From: Deltaproteobacteria bacterium | GTDB taxonomy: Bacteria > Desulfobacterota > Desulfobulbia > Desulfobulbales > Desulfocapsaceae | Direction: 5' to 3' | NCBI GenBank assembly: GCA_024280265.1 | Contig: JAJRQL010000220.1 | Span: forward strand, 1-35,955 | DNA length: 35,955 bases | Shown here: in pieces, positions 7,337-16,976 of the stretch | Numbering within the stretch: position 1 is the first letter of the stretch | Layout of the letters: the number at the start of each line of letters is the position of its first letter | Notes under the pieces: model-generated | The model's input: the letters and a program-made list of their open reading frames with translations, nothing else | Told to the model about the DNA's origin: nothing | Databases searched by the model: none | Program-made: the position numbers and the translations under genes

Positions 7337-8263
7337 TTGATAAATATAAACGATTTCCTGGGAGAAAGCATTCGATCTGGAATGGTAGCCATTGTCGGTC
7401 CTCCCAATTCCGGTAAATCAACATTGATGAACCAGTTTCTTGGCCAGAAGATTTCCATTGTCAGCCATAAACCACAGACCACCAGAAACCGCATTCTCGG
7501 AGTGGTAAATGGTGATGATTATCAGATAGTTCTTCTTGATACTCCCGGATTGCATAAGGCACGGCAACCGCTGAATCGTGAGATGGTGCGAATTGCCATG
7601 GAGAGTCTCAAGGAAGTTGATGTAATTCTGTACATGATAGATGTTTCTCTGCCTCTTCCTGAAAAGGTGGCAAAAGAGAAGAACAAAGAGATGATAGAAC
7701 AGATGGATGGCGTTGAAGCTCCGGTTATTCTTATCTTGAACAAGGTGGATCTGCTCGACAAGGAGCGGTTGCTGCCAATGATACAGCATTACTCGGAACT
7801 CTATCCGTTTCACAGTGTGATGCCCCTTTCTGCTTTTACCGGAGAAGGCACCGATGTAGTGATTGAGGAGTTACTTGAGCTTTTACCCATGGGGCCACGT
7901 TATTTTCCTGAAGATATTCCAACGGATGCCACCGAACGTTTTCTGGCTGCTGAAATTGTGAGAGAAAAGGTGTTTTTGCTCACAGGACAGGAAATTCCAT
8001 ATTCTTCAGCTGTGATCATCGAATCGTTTGAGGATGATGAAAAAAAGAAAATGACCACCATTCATGCAACCATTGTTCTGGAGAGGAACTCTCAGAAGGG
8101 GATAGTTATCGGGAAGGGAGGAAAGAAACTTAAGAGTATCGGTATTGCCGCACGCAGGGATATAGAAAAGCTGTTGGGTCAGAAGGTGTTACTGAAGCTC
8201 TGGGTAAAAGTTAGAAAGAACTGGTCAAAAGATGAGCGCTTTTTAAAAGAGTTGGGATTCTGA
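7337..8263 (+). CDS. era: GTPase Era
   Basis: Era is an essential GTPase that binds the 3' end of 16S rRNA during 30S subunit maturation. The 308-residue protein has G1 GPPNSGKST, the effector region KPQTTRNRI, G3 DTPGLHK and G4 NKVD, then a C-terminal KH domain with GIVIGKGGKKLKSIG and an LWVKVRKNW end. The length matches the family (about 300). The start is TTG at 7337, nine bases after AAGGA. It stands alone between divergent and convergent neighbours. Confidence 0.95.
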   Translation: MININDFLGESIRSGMVAIVGPPNSGKSTLMNQFLGQKISIVSHKPQTTRNRILGVVNGDDYQIVLLDTPGLHKARQPLNREMVRIAMESLKEVDVILYMIDVSLPLPEKVAKEKNKEMIEQMDGVEAPVILILNKVDLLDKERLLPMIQHYSELYPFHSVMPLSAFTGEGTDVVIEELLELLPMGPRYFPEDIPTDATERFLAAEIVREKVFLLTGQEIPYSSAVIIESFEDDEKKKMTTIHATIVLERNSQKGIVIGKGGKKLKSIGIAARRDIEKLLGQKVLLKLWVKVRKNWSKDERFLKELGF

Positions 8264-8272
8264 CTAATAACT

Positions 8273-8327
8273 AGTGTCCGTCTCTGGGCAGACACTACCC
8301 CCCTTAAATACTCAGGGGGAGTTACTC
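8273..8327. other. paired hairpins in the convergent era/ctpA gap
   Basis: AGTGTC (8273) and GACACT (8291-8296) bound a 24-base palindromic unit whose two halves look like the termini of the 4803-4947 repeat fused together. CCCCCC (8298-8303) then pairs with GGGGG (8315-8319). The two hairpins lie between convergent stop codons and may terminate both transcripts, although no T run is present. Confidence 0.4.
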
Positions 8328-9743
8328 CTCTTTCTGCAGAGGTGATTCGGTTTCATCTATTGCAGAGCTGGTTCTGTACTCAGTGTAAAGATTAAGACTC
8401 TTCAGGATGTTTAAGGCACTGCGGAGTTGATTGTCTTTTTTAAGTCGTTCTGCAATGTCTTGCCGTTCTTTCTTTGATGAGAAATCATCTTCTGTTTCAG
8501 AAACCTTCTCTGTCGTCTTCTTTGCTTCAATGCTGCTGTTTAAAAGGTGGTTTTTGAGATCAGCTTCTCTTAAAAAATCTGGTAATACCCGCTCTTCTTT
8601 CTGCTGTTTTACAAATGGGATATAGGGTACTTCCACATCAGGAACAATTCCGGTTGCCTGGATCGACCTGCCGTTGGGGGCGAAGTAGCGGGCTGTTGTT
8701 ATTCTCAGGCCAGATCCTTCGGGCATGGGCAGGATGGTCTGTACTGATCCTTTGCCAAATGTCTGTGTTCCGACAATTACACCGCGTTTATGGTCCTGAA
8801 TGGCACCGGCAACAATTTCTGAGGCGCTTGCTGACCCTTCATTCACCAGGACAACCAGAGGGTATAGGTTTTTGCCGTTGTTGGAATGGGCCTGGAAGGT
8901 CATGTTCTGTTCCTGGATTCTACCCTTGGTGTAGACCACCAGCCCTTTTTCCAGAAAGATATCTGAGATTGAGATCGCCTGATCAAGAAGCCCGCCAGGG
9001 TGGTTGCGGAGATCAAGGATGAGACCTTTGATGTGATTCTTTTTCTCCAGTTTCTGCAACAGTTCTTTGACGTCCTTTGTGGTTTGTCCCTGAAAGTTAG
9101 TGATCCTTATATAGGCAAAGCCAGGTTCCAGAAACATGCCCTTTACGCTGTGGAGTGAGATAATATCACGGGTGATGGTGAAATCTTTTAACTCCTTCCA
9201 GCCGTCACGATATACTGAAATGCTCACATCGGTGCCCTTGGGGCCTCGAAGGAGTTTTACCGCCTCCATGGACGGCATGTTCTTGGTGACTTTCCCATTG
9301 ATTTTTACGATCAGGTCTTTGGCTACGAGGCCAGCTTTGTCTGCAGGAGTACCTTCAATTGGAGAGATGACAGTAAGGATGCCATCGCGGATGGTGACTT
9401 CAATACCAATTCCAGAAAATTTTCCTCTGGTCTCCTCCTGCAGTTCGTCAAAGTCTTCTGCAGTGAGGAAGGAGGAATGGGGGTCGAGAGAGAAGAGCAT
9501 TCCGCTGATGGCGCCTTCGATGGTCTTCTCTGCATCTATCTCATCTATATAGTTTTCCTGGAGTATGCTGAGAACGTTGGCAAAGGTTTCCAGTTGCCGG
9601 TAGGTGGCTTCGCGTTGATCCTGTGATATGGCTGCGTACAGGGATGGACTGCCGCAGCTGGAGAACGAGAGTATAACAAAGATAAATGATAATAATTTCA
9701 CGTGGTATCCGTCAGTATTGTTTGAGAGTCTTGACAAAGGCAT
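8322..9743 (-). CDS. ctpA: C-terminal processing (S41 family) periplasmic protease
   Basis: This is a carboxy-terminal processing protease, 473 residues. In order it has an N-terminal export signal (hydrophobic KLLSFIFVILSF, with Cys30 nearby that could be lipidated), a PDZ domain (about 108-190, GKFSGIGIEV ... GTPADKAGL) and the S41 peptidase core. NEGSASASEIVAGA (about 301-314) holds the catalytic Ser and FGKGSVQ the catalytic Lys (331). The charged C-terminal 80 residues are variable. Such enzymes trim periplasmic proteins, in several bacteria peptidoglycan hydrolases. It lies 60 bases downstream of envC on the same strand, a common order (ftsEX-envC-ctpA). An alternative GTG start 14 codons further in would shorten the leader. 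Confidence 0.9.
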   Translation of the reverse strand: MPLSRLSNNTDGYHVKLLSFIFVILSFSSCGSPSLYAAISQDQREATYRQLETFANVLSILQENYIDEIDAEKTIEGAISGMLFSLDPHSSFLTAEDFDELQEETRGKFSGIGIEVTIRDGILTVISPIEGTPADKAGLVAKDLIVKINGKVTKNMPSMEAVKLLRGPKGTDVSISVYRDGWKELKDFTITRDIISLHSVKGMFLEPGFAYIRITNFQGQTTKDVKELLQKLEKKNHIKGLILDLRNHPGGLLDQAISISDIFLEKGLVVYTKGRIQEQNMTFQAHSNNGKNLYPLVVLVNEGSASASEIVAGAIQDHKRGVIVGTQTFGKGSVQTILPMPEGSGLRITTARYFAPNGRSIQATGIVPDVEVPYIPFVKQQKEERVLPDFLREADLKNHLLNSSIEAKKTTEKVSETEDDFSSKKERQDIAERLKKDNQLRSALNILKSLNLYTEYRTSSAIDETESPLQKEE

Positions 9744-9803
9744 CTTTCAGGGGAGTTATGAGAATAGTCTGATCATAATAATAAAATAAAGTAGCCGTCC
9801 CTA

Positions 9804-11045
9804 TTATGGCAGAATAAGGTCGTTGTTGTCAAGCCACTGCAGAGGGTCAAGTGGTGTGGAACCATGACGGATTTCCAGATAAATACCCTCTTCCATGAGT
9901 GTCGCAGTGTCACCTGTGAGTCCTATGGGGTCTCCCTGCTCCACCTTGTCGCCTTCGTGTACCAGCAGTTTTTCGAGGCGTGACAGGATAGAGAAGTATT
10001 GAAAACCATGGTCAATGATGACCGTATTACCGTATCCATAGAGATAGGAGGCGTAGCGTACTTCACCTTCAAAAATCGCCCGGACCGGATGAGTACCTGT
10101 CGTGGCGATGGTGATTCCCGTTGTTTTGCCACTGACGCCAAGGCGGTTTTTCCGTTCCTGGCCAAAGCGCGCAATGACTGTGCCATGGATGGGGGAGGGG
10201 TGCCTACCTCTGTCGAGCAGGAAGCCCTGGTCAAAAAGTTGGTCTTTCCTCTTGAAGGCCTCCAGGGAGCTGGAAAGGTTATCTGCAACTTTCTTCATCT
10301 CTCTTACGGCCTGTTCGTGAAGCTCTTTCTGGGTCTCTATCTGACTGAGAAGCGTTTCTTTTTCACTTTTGATGGTGTTGATTTTTTCCTGCTCTTCTCT
10401 GGCCTGAGTGATAAAATCATTGAGTATGGTTTTTTCAAGACTGAGAATCTCTTTTGTGCTCTGTAATTCTGCTATGGTATCACGGTAAACATTGATGAGC
10501 CCATTGTCATAGTCGATCAGGCTGGCAAAGGCATCTCTGAACTTGAGCATCTGAGGCATGCTTTCTGTGGAAAAGGCGACATTGGCAATGCCGATTTTCC
10601 CCATCTTGTAATATGCCTTAATTCGAACCTGGAGATGTTCCTGGACATTCTTTTTGGCCACTTCTGCTTCTTGAAGTTCACGTTTCTTGGCAGCAATCAG
10701 CTCTTCCTGTTTTATCATTTGAGCTTCAAGAAGGCGAAGTTTCTCTACCTGGGCAATAAGCCTGTTGTTAATTGCGTCAAGTTCGTCAAGGAGGCTGCGT
10801 TGCTTTTTTTTACTGGATTCTATCTGTAACTGTTGTCCGGCAATTCCTTCCTGGAGTTTGTTGATGTTGATACGGTACTTATTGATACCCTGTACAATAC
10901 GACTTTTTTCTGCCCTTCTGTCTATTTGTGCATGGCTGGCTGATGTCAAAGGCAGGGAAATGAGTAGAAGACAGAGGAGCAGTGCTGAAAGTTTCCTGTG
11001 AGTTGTGATCCTGAACTGTCGGGGTACAGTACCTGGCAAAAACAT
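9804..11045 (-). CDS. envC: EnvC-like murein hydrolase activator with degenerate LytM domain
   Basis: The 413-residue protein has a signal peptide (KLSALLLCLLLISLPLTSASHAQ), a long coiled coil (about residues 45-280) and a C-terminal LytM/M23-like domain. The zinc ligands of active M23 peptidases are missing: the usual HxGxD region reads TTGITI and the HxH motif reads GIYLEIR, as in EnvC. It should therefore activate amidases rather than cut peptidoglycan. The ATG at 11045 overlaps the ftsX stop by one base (TGATG) and gives a proper signal peptide; the open frame continues upstream within ftsX but that part has no signal character. The operon position next to FtsEX fits FtsX-dependent control at the division site. 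Confidence 0.88.
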   Translation of the reverse strand: MFLPGTVPRQFRITTHRKLSALLLCLLLISLPLTSASHAQIDRRAEKSRIVQGINKYRININKLQEGIAGQQLQIESSKKKQRSLLDELDAINNRLIAQVEKLRLLEAQMIKQEELIAAKKRELQEAEVAKKNVQEHLQVRIKAYYKMGKIGIANVAFSTESMPQMLKFRDAFASLIDYDNGLINVYRDTIAELQSTKEILSLEKTILNDFITQAREEQEKINTIKSEKETLLSQIETQKELHEQAVREMKKVADNLSSSLEAFKRKDQLFDQGFLLDRGRHPSPIHGTVIARFGQERKNRLGVSGKTTGITIATTGTHPVRAIFEGEVRYASYLYGYGNTVIIDHGFQYFSILSRLEKLLVHEGDKVEQGDPIGLTGDTATLMEEGIYLEIRHGSTPLDPLQWLDNNDLILP

Positions 11046-11932
11046 CAGATTCTGAGGAATTTTCTGATGGAGGTGTAGCTGCCTATACTGCAGAGGCAGA
11101 TGGATGACATGATAATAAGGAGAATGACACTGGGAGGGAAAAAAGTAAATTGAAACAGGGTCAACAGTCCAGGGCCGGTGAAATGGGCAGTTATCCATTG
11201 GAACAGACCATAGAGTGCTGAAAGTCCGATGATGGAACCCATAAATCCCTGGAGAATACCTTCAATAAGAAATGGTGCTCGTATGTAACTGTTGGTGGCC
11301 CCAACAAGTTTCAGCAGTTCCAGCTCGTCCTGGCGGCCCATGATGGTGAGCCTGATGGTGTAGGCAACCATGAACGTGGCGGTGAGAATCAGGAGGGTTC
11401 CACTGAGAAGAACCACGATGGTGAGCAGTCGGGTAAAGTAGTAGAACCGTTCCACCCACTCCTGGCCATACTGTACTTTTTCAGTACCGGGGAGGTTCGC
11501 GAGGTATTCTGAGAAAAGTTTGATCTGATTGTAGCCGCGCAGGCTCTTTAAGGGCACAACCTCAATGGAGGCGGGAAGGAAATCTGTGGGAATATCCTGA
11601 AGGACATCGGAATTTTCGCCTAGCTGCTTCGCAAAGCGTTGGTATGCCTCTTCTTTTGAGATAAAATGGATTTCCTCCACATCATCAAAATTCTGGATTT
11701 TACGGCGTAACTGCTCCTGCATCTGCGGCCCAGGTTCGTCTTCAAGGTATACAATGAGGCGGAGGTCATCACTCAGTCTGTCGCCTGCACCAAGCATGTT
11801 GGTGTAGATGAGATAGAAAAATGCAAAGATGAGTACAGAAAGACTTACTGTCAGGAACGTCATGAGCTGTGATGTCCATGTCTGGTGAAGGTTGCGCCCC
11901 GTCTGCCTGAAGACTGCAAACCAGAAATTCAT
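11045..11932 (-). CDS. ftsX: cell division protein FtsX (permease-like subunit)
   Basis: FtsX is the membrane subunit of the FtsEX complex, which relays ATP-driven changes to periplasmic EnvC. The 295-residue protein has the expected topology: one N-terminal membrane helix (about 22-45), a periplasmic loop (DLRLIVYLEDEPG ... VQYGQEW), and three C-terminal membrane helices with ELELLKLVGATNSYIRAPFLIEG, the cytoplasmic coupling segment. The start overlaps the ftsE stop by four bases (ATGA). Confidence 0.93.
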   Translation of the reverse strand: MNFWFAVFRQTGRNLHQTWTSQLMTFLTVSLSVLIFAFFYLIYTNMLGAGDRLSDDLRLIVYLEDEPGPQMQEQLRRKIQNFDDVEEIHFISKEEAYQRFAKQLGENSDVLQDIPTDFLPASIEVVPLKSLRGYNQIKLFSEYLANLPGTEKVQYGQEWVERFYYFTRLLTIVVLLSGTLLILTATFMVAYTIRLTIMGRQDELELLKLVGATNSYIRAPFLIEGILQGFMGSIIGLSALYGLFQWITAHFTGPGLLTLFQFTFFPPSVILLIIMSSICLCSIGSYTSIRKFLRI

Positions 11933-12603
11933 TTCAGGCTCCCCCTGGTGAGGGAATGGATATTGCCATCACGCAGTTCCATGATCCTGTGGTTGCCCTG
12001 CTGGTAAATGGAATCATCATGGGTGGCAATTACTATGGTGGCACCAGCTTTATTGGATCTGGTAAGGAGTTCCATGACCCGTTCGGTGGTTGCTGCGTCA
12101 AGATTCCCCGTTGGCTCATCCACCAGAATCAGGCGCGGTGAATTGGCCACAGATCTGGCCAAAGCTACACGCTGCTGTTCTCCACGGGAGAGCTCACCGG
12201 TGAGGGTGTTGTGTTTGTCCACGAGTTGCAGCTGGCCCAGAAGGTCACGGACCCGGTGTCTGATGGCCCGCGGGTTTTTGTAGGAAACTTCCATGGCAAT
12301 GGCGATATTCTCGGCAACCGTACGGTTGCTGAGGAGTTTGAAGTCCTGGTAAGCTACTCCTATCTTCTGTCTCAGATGGGCAAGGTCTTTACCCTTGAGT
12401 TTGTTGATATTGTATCCGGCAACTTCAATGAGACCATTGCTCGGGGTCTCCATGTTGCAGATGAGTTTAAGGAGGGTGGTCTTCCCGGCACCACTCCTCC
12501 CGATGAGGAAAAACATCTCTCCAGTTGCAATGGATAGAGAAACGTCAGAGAGCGCTGTTATGTTCGGATCGTAGGTTCGACTCACCTTGATCATTTCGAT
12601 CAT
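11929..12603 (-). CDS. ftsE: cell division ATP-binding protein FtsE
   Basis: This is the ABC ATPase of FtsEX. Visible motifs are Walker A GRSGAGKTT, Q-loop AYQDFKLL, the signature LSRGEQQRVALARS, Walker B LILVDEPTGNLD and the H-loop IVIATHD. The ATG at 12603 (MIEMIKVSRTY) gives 224 residues, the usual FtsE length, and has AGGTA seven bases upstream. A GTG at 12651 would add 16 unlikely residues. It follows the cooC-like gene by about 70 bases on the same strand. Confidence 0.93.
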   Translation of the reverse strand: MIEMIKVSRTYDPNITALSDVSLSIATGEMFFLIGRSGAGKTTLLKLICNMETPSNGLIEVAGYNINKLKGKDLAHLRQKIGVAYQDFKLLSNRTVAENIAIAMEVSYKNPRAIRHRVRDLLGQLQLVDKHNTLTGELSRGEQQRVALARSVANSPRLILVDEPTGNLDAATTERVMELLTRSNKAGATIVIATHDDSIYQQGNHRIMELRDGNIHSLTRGSLK

Positions 12604-12675
12604 GGTGTTACCTGGTGTTGGTCGATCTTCTATGTATTCTTGACTGGACACGGATAATAACGAATATTGGACGAA

Positions 12676-13434
12676 TTAGGAGAAAATTCTGTCGAACATG
12701 TCATTGATTGTCTGGATAATGTCTGCAGAATCATCGAGGTCAATATACGATTCCCCGCTGAGTTCCTGATTAATGAGCACATCACTTGAGGGGATGATTC
12801 CGCCAAGCTCCATGCCGGAATCGGCAACAGCAGCATCAATTTTCTCCTGCAGCGCAGGGGGGATGGGGTGTGGTGCCCGATTTACCAGGAGATACTGTTT
12901 TTTGATCTCGAGTCCAAGGGGTTCAGTGATATCTGAAATACGTTTTGCTGTGAGTATTCCACGGGCTGACGGGTCGGAAGTGACCAGCAGGTAGTCAATG
13001 GTGCGCATGTTCATACGGCTGAGATGTTCCATGCCGGCTTCGTTGTCAACGATTATATACTTATAATTTTCAGCAAGTTTGCCCATGGTCATTGCAAGAT
13101 ACTGGTTGGCGGCGCAATAGCAGCCGGGACCGTCGGGCTGTCCCATTACCAGAAGGTCAAAACCACTCTCCTCAATAAGTGCCTGGTGAATTTTCATTTC
13201 CATGAATTGGTCCCGGGTCACATTGGGGGGGAGTTCTCCTTTCAATTCTTTGCGGATCTGGCCCAGTGTCAGATCGACGTCAAGTCCGAGAAGTTCATTG
13301 AGATTGGCGTTTGCATCAGCATCAACAAGCAAAAAAGGAGTTTCTTTTTTCTTCAGTAAATATCTGGTAAGCAGGGCGGAGGTGGTGGTTTTTCCCGTCC
13401 CGCCTTTGCCTGCCATGGCAATTACTTTTGTCAT
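12676..13434 (-). CDS. cooC: CooC-type nickel/CODH maturation ATPase (MinD/ParA-like)
   Basis: The 252-residue P-loop ATPase has the deviant Walker A GKGGTGKTTT (residues 10-18), DADANANLNELLG, and GPGCYCAAN with a Cys-x-Cys pair (105, 107). That pair is the metal-binding feature of CooC, which helps load nickel into carbon monoxide dehydrogenase. The family also includes AcsF and other MinD-like proteins, so the client is not certain. No CODH gene is in the window, and the gene instead leads the ftsE-ftsX-envC-ctpA strand. It is divergent from ileS. Confidence 0.8.
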   Translation of the reverse strand: MTKVIAMAGKGGTGKTTTSALLTRYLLKKKETPFLLVDADANANLNELLGLDVDLTLGQIRKELKGELPPNVTRDQFMEMKIHQALIEESGFDLLVMGQPDGPGCYCAANQYLAMTMGKLAENYKYIIVDNEAGMEHLSRMNMRTIDYLLVTSDPSARGILTAKRISDITEPLGLEIKKQYLLVNRAPHPIPPALQEKIDAAVADSGMELGGIIPSSDVLINQELSGESYIDLDDSADIIQTINDMFDRIFS

Positions 13435-13651
13435 TCGTAATCTCTAAATATAATGAATAGAAATGAATTTAATGAAATATCCAACACTACTACTGTAATT
13501 AAGGCATTCACTGTTGTCAAATTTAAAGCTGGGTTCAATGGTTTTTACCATTTTTCCTTGCATCTTAAACTGCAGTTGGTAAATTTAACGATTTTACTGT
13601 TGTATATTGGATACGTTAAACTGAGCACCGTGTTTATATAAGGAGGGACTT

Positions 13652-16486
13652 ATGGATTACAGGGATACCCTGAATCTACCGCAGACCAAGTTTAAGATGA
13701 AGGCCAATCTGAACCAGAAAGAGCCAATGTACCTTAAACGCTGGGAAAAAGAAGATCTGTATGGAATGCTTCAGGAGCATGGTGAGGGAAAGCCTCTCTA
13801 TGTTCTTCACGACGGCCCTCCTTATGCGAATGGGCATATCCACCTGGGTACTGCCTTTAACAAGATTTTAAAAGATATCATTCTCAAGTCCCGCCGTATG
13901 GCCGGCTTTCAGGCCCCGTATATTCCCGGTTGGGACTGTCATGGTCTCCCCATTGAGCACAATGTTGATCAGGAACTTGGTGAGAAGAAAAATACCATTC
14001 CCAAAGTAGCCAAACGTGGGGCATGTCGCAAATATGCAGAAAAATGGATAAAAACCCAGAAGGCTGAGTTTAAACGACTGGGAGTCCATGGTGACTGGGA
14101 CAAACCGTATCTCACCATGAATTTTGACTATCAGGCAACCATTGCCGGAGAGTTTAATAAATTTCTTCTCTCGGGATCTGTTATTCGTAACAAGAAACCG
14201 GTGTATTGGTGTTCTACTTGCACTACTGCCCTTGCCGAGGCAGAGGTAGAATATTATGACCACAGTTCCCCGTCAATTTACGTAAAGTTTCCTGTTCAGG
14301 AGGACTGGTCAGATGTTGATCCAGCCCTTGCTGGAGATAAGGTCTCTGTTGTTATCTGGACCACCACTCCCTGGACTCTTCCTGCAAATCTCGCGGTGGC
14401 TTTTCATCCCGAATTCGAATATGCAGCCGTGAAGACAGGTTCCGAAACCCTGATTTTGGCAAAGGAAATGGTCGAAGTGGTAATGGCAGAGATGGAAATT
14501 AAGGATTATTCCATTGAAGCCACTTTTTCTGCCACCGGGCTTGAAAACCGGAAATGCCGCCATCCTTTTCTCGATCGGGATTCTCTGATGGTACTCGCCA
14601 GCTATGTCACCCTTGAGGCTGGTACCGGTTGTGTACATACTGCCCCCGGTCATGGTGCTGACGATTATCTCACAGGACTTCGCTACGACCTTGAAATCCT
14701 CTCTCCTGTTGACAGTGAAGGACGTTATACAGCAGAGGCAGGGAAATATGTCGGTCAGCAGGTTCCAGCTGTGAACAAGGTTATCAATGCGGATATGGCT
14801 GCAAGTGGAGTTCTTCTCCATGAAGATAGAATAGAGCACAGTTACCCTCACTGCTGGCGTTGTAAAAAACCGGTTATGTATCGGGCAACACCGCAGTGGT
14901 TCATTTCCATGGAGGTGAATGATCTTCAGAAAAAGGCCCTGGTCGAGGTTGAGAATGTGCAGTGGACTCCGGCGTGGGGTATGCAACGTATTCATTCCAT
15001 GGTCGAGAATCGTCCTGACTGGTGTCTGTCGCGTCAAAGGACCTGGGGCGTTCCCATAACAGTTGTCAGTTGCAGGAGTTGCGGCGAGGTCGTGAAAAAC
15101 GAGGCCCTTGTTGCGCGCATTGATGAGCTGTTTCGCAAGGAAGGTGCTGATGCCTGGTTCCGTCATGAACTGTCTGAGTTTCTTGAAGAGGGGCATGTCT
15201 GTTCCTCCTGTGGGGGGACTGATTTTGAGAAGGAAGAGGATATCCTCGATGTCTGGTTTGACTCGGGAAGCTCCCATGCAGCGGTTGTTGAGGCGCGTCC
15301 TGAACTCCACGCTCCAGCTGATCTCTATCTTGAGGGAAGTGATCAGCATCGTGGCTGGTTTCAGAGTTCCCTGCTTACTTCGGTGGGAACCAAGGGGCGG
15401 GCACCGTATAAAGGTGTGTTGACTCACGGGTATGTAGTGGATGGGCAGGGAAAGAAAATGTCCAAATCCATTGGTAATGTTGTGGCTCCCAGTGAAGTTA
15501 TTCAGAAGTTTGGCGCGGAAATCCTGCGGCTCTGGGTGTCCAGTGAAGATTACCGGGATGATGTGAAAGTCTCGGACGAGATTCTTAAACAGGTGGCTGA
15601 CAGTTATCGGAAGATTCGTAATACAATACGCTATATGCTTGGTAATGTTACAGACTTTGACCCATCGCTTCATCGAGTTACCTTTGAGGATATGGAAGAG
15701 ATTGACCGCTGGGCACTGGGACGTTTTGAAGAGCTACGGGATAAAATAACTACTGCCTATGACCGTTACGAGTTTCATCCCATTCATCAGGCACTCAATT
15801 ATTTCTGTGGCACCACCATGAGTTCCTTTTATCTAGACATCTTAAAAGACAGGCTCTACTGTTCCGGTACCGATTCATCGTTGCGGCGCTCAGCCCAGAC
15901 TGTGCTTCACGAAATTCTTGGCGGTCTGTTGCAGCTTATGAGTCCGGTACTCACCTTCACCACTGCCGAGGCCTGGGAACATTTTAAGGCTTTAGATGAT
16001 AAGGCACCATTATAGGAGAGTATCTTTTTCACAGAATTTCCTGCTGCAGCTCCTGAACGACGCGACATCTCTCAGGAACAGCGCTGGGAAAAACTCATTC
16101 AGGTGCGTTCGGTTATTACCAAAGCGCTGGAGACAGCCCGTCGTGAAAAGATCATTGGTCATCCGCTTGAGGCCGAGGTAATTATTGAGATGAGTGGGGA
16201 ATGGGCAGAATTTATTAAAAACGAGTGGAACCAGGTGAAGGAAATCTGTATTATCTCCGAGCTTACCCATTGCGACGATAGAGAAGATTTTGCTGAGTTG
16301 GATTTTGTGGCCAGCGAAGAGATCCCCGAGATCTCTGTTGCCGTACAGGCTGCAAGTGGTGAGAAATGTGAGCGTTGCTGGACCCGCGATTCTTTTGTTG
16401 GTTCTAACTCAGATCATCCGCAGCTTTGCAAGAGATGTCTTGATGTTGTGCTTGCCATGGATAGTCAGGAACAGGCAGCAACGTGA
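13652..16486 (+). CDS. ileS: isoleucyl-tRNA synthetase, interrupted by an in-frame TAG at codon 788
   Basis: IleRS charges tRNA-Ile. The frame holds the class Ia signatures: HIHLG (residues 62-66), the editing (CP1) domain, KMSKS (602-606), the anticodon-binding region, and a C-terminal zinc finger with CERC (906, 909) and CKRC (926, 929). The total is 945 codons including the final TGA, normal for bacteria. Codon 788 (16013-16015) is TAG; the same frame resumes at once (ESIFFTEFP ... WEKLIQVRSVITKALE), so nothing but this codon is damaged. Termination there would remove about 157 residues, including the zinc finger. AAGGAGG precedes the ATG. It heads a long operon with lspA, fabD and the biotin genes. 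Confidence 0.95.
16013..16015 (+). other. in-frame TAG stop within ileS
   Basis: Codons read GCA CCA TTA TAG GAG AGT ATC TTT. One substitution from CAG or GAG would produce it. The downstream 157 residues align with the family in the same frame. Confidence 0.93.
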
Positions 16487-16968
16487 TGCTCTCCATAGTT
16501 CTGGTTCTGCTGGTGGTTGTTCTGGATCAGGTAACAAAATTTCTGGTTGTAAACAGCTTTCAACTGTATGACTCACTGGAGATCATCCCCGGTTTCTTCA
16601 ATTTGACCTACCTTACCAACAAAGGTGCGGCTTTTGGTTTTCTGGCAGGGGTGGATGCAGCATGGCGGCACTATTTTTTCCTCAGTCTGGCATCTATTGC
16701 TCTGGTGCTGCTCGTTGTGGCATGGTTTCGTCTGCACCGGGATCACAGATTTTACGGTCCAGCCCTGGCGCTTATTGCAGGAGGTGCAATAGGTAATGTA
16801 ATTGATCGGGTGCGAGTTGGCGCGGTGGTTGATTTTCTGGATTTTTATGTTGCAACCCACCATTGGCCAGCCTTCAACGTTGCAGATTCAGCCATCAGTA
16901 TAGGCGTGGTGTTTTTTTTGCTGGGCAATTATCTGGAAGAAAGACAGAAAAAACATAGAGAGAAATAA
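16486..16968 (+). CDS. lspA: lipoprotein signal peptidase (signal peptidase II)
   Basis: LspA removes signal peptides from lipidated prolipoproteins in the inner membrane. The 160-residue protein has four membrane helices and the aspartic protease motifs GNVIDRVRVGAVVDF (Asp116) and FNVADSAISIG (Asp134). The ATG at 16486 shares one base with the ileS TGA (TGATG); a GTG three bases earlier is an alternative. The ileS-lspA order is widespread. Confidence 0.95.
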   Translation: MLSIVLVLLVVVLDQVTKFLVVNSFQLYDSLEIIPGFFNLTYLTNKGAAFGFLAGVDAAWRHYFFLSLASIALVLLVVAWFRLHRDHRFYGPALALIAGGAIGNVIDRVRVGAVVDFLDFYVATHHWPAFNVADSAISIGVVFFLLGNYLEERQKKHREK

Positions 16969-16976
16969 GGATACAA

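Noticed and set aside
9804-10200. Active M23 endopeptidase
   Set aside because: The zinc-binding His and Asp positions are replaced in the LytM domain, which matches EnvC-type activators instead.
14309-15673. 454-codon open frame antisense to ileS
   Set aside because: It lies wholly opposite the conserved ileS core, has no family features and is a by-product of codon bias in ileS.
16013-16015. Pyrrolysine insertion at the ileS TAG
   Set aside because: IleRS has no known need for pyrrolysine, the residue is not in a catalytic motif, and the other two interruptions are TAA. Selenocysteine is excluded because no in-frame TGA is involved.
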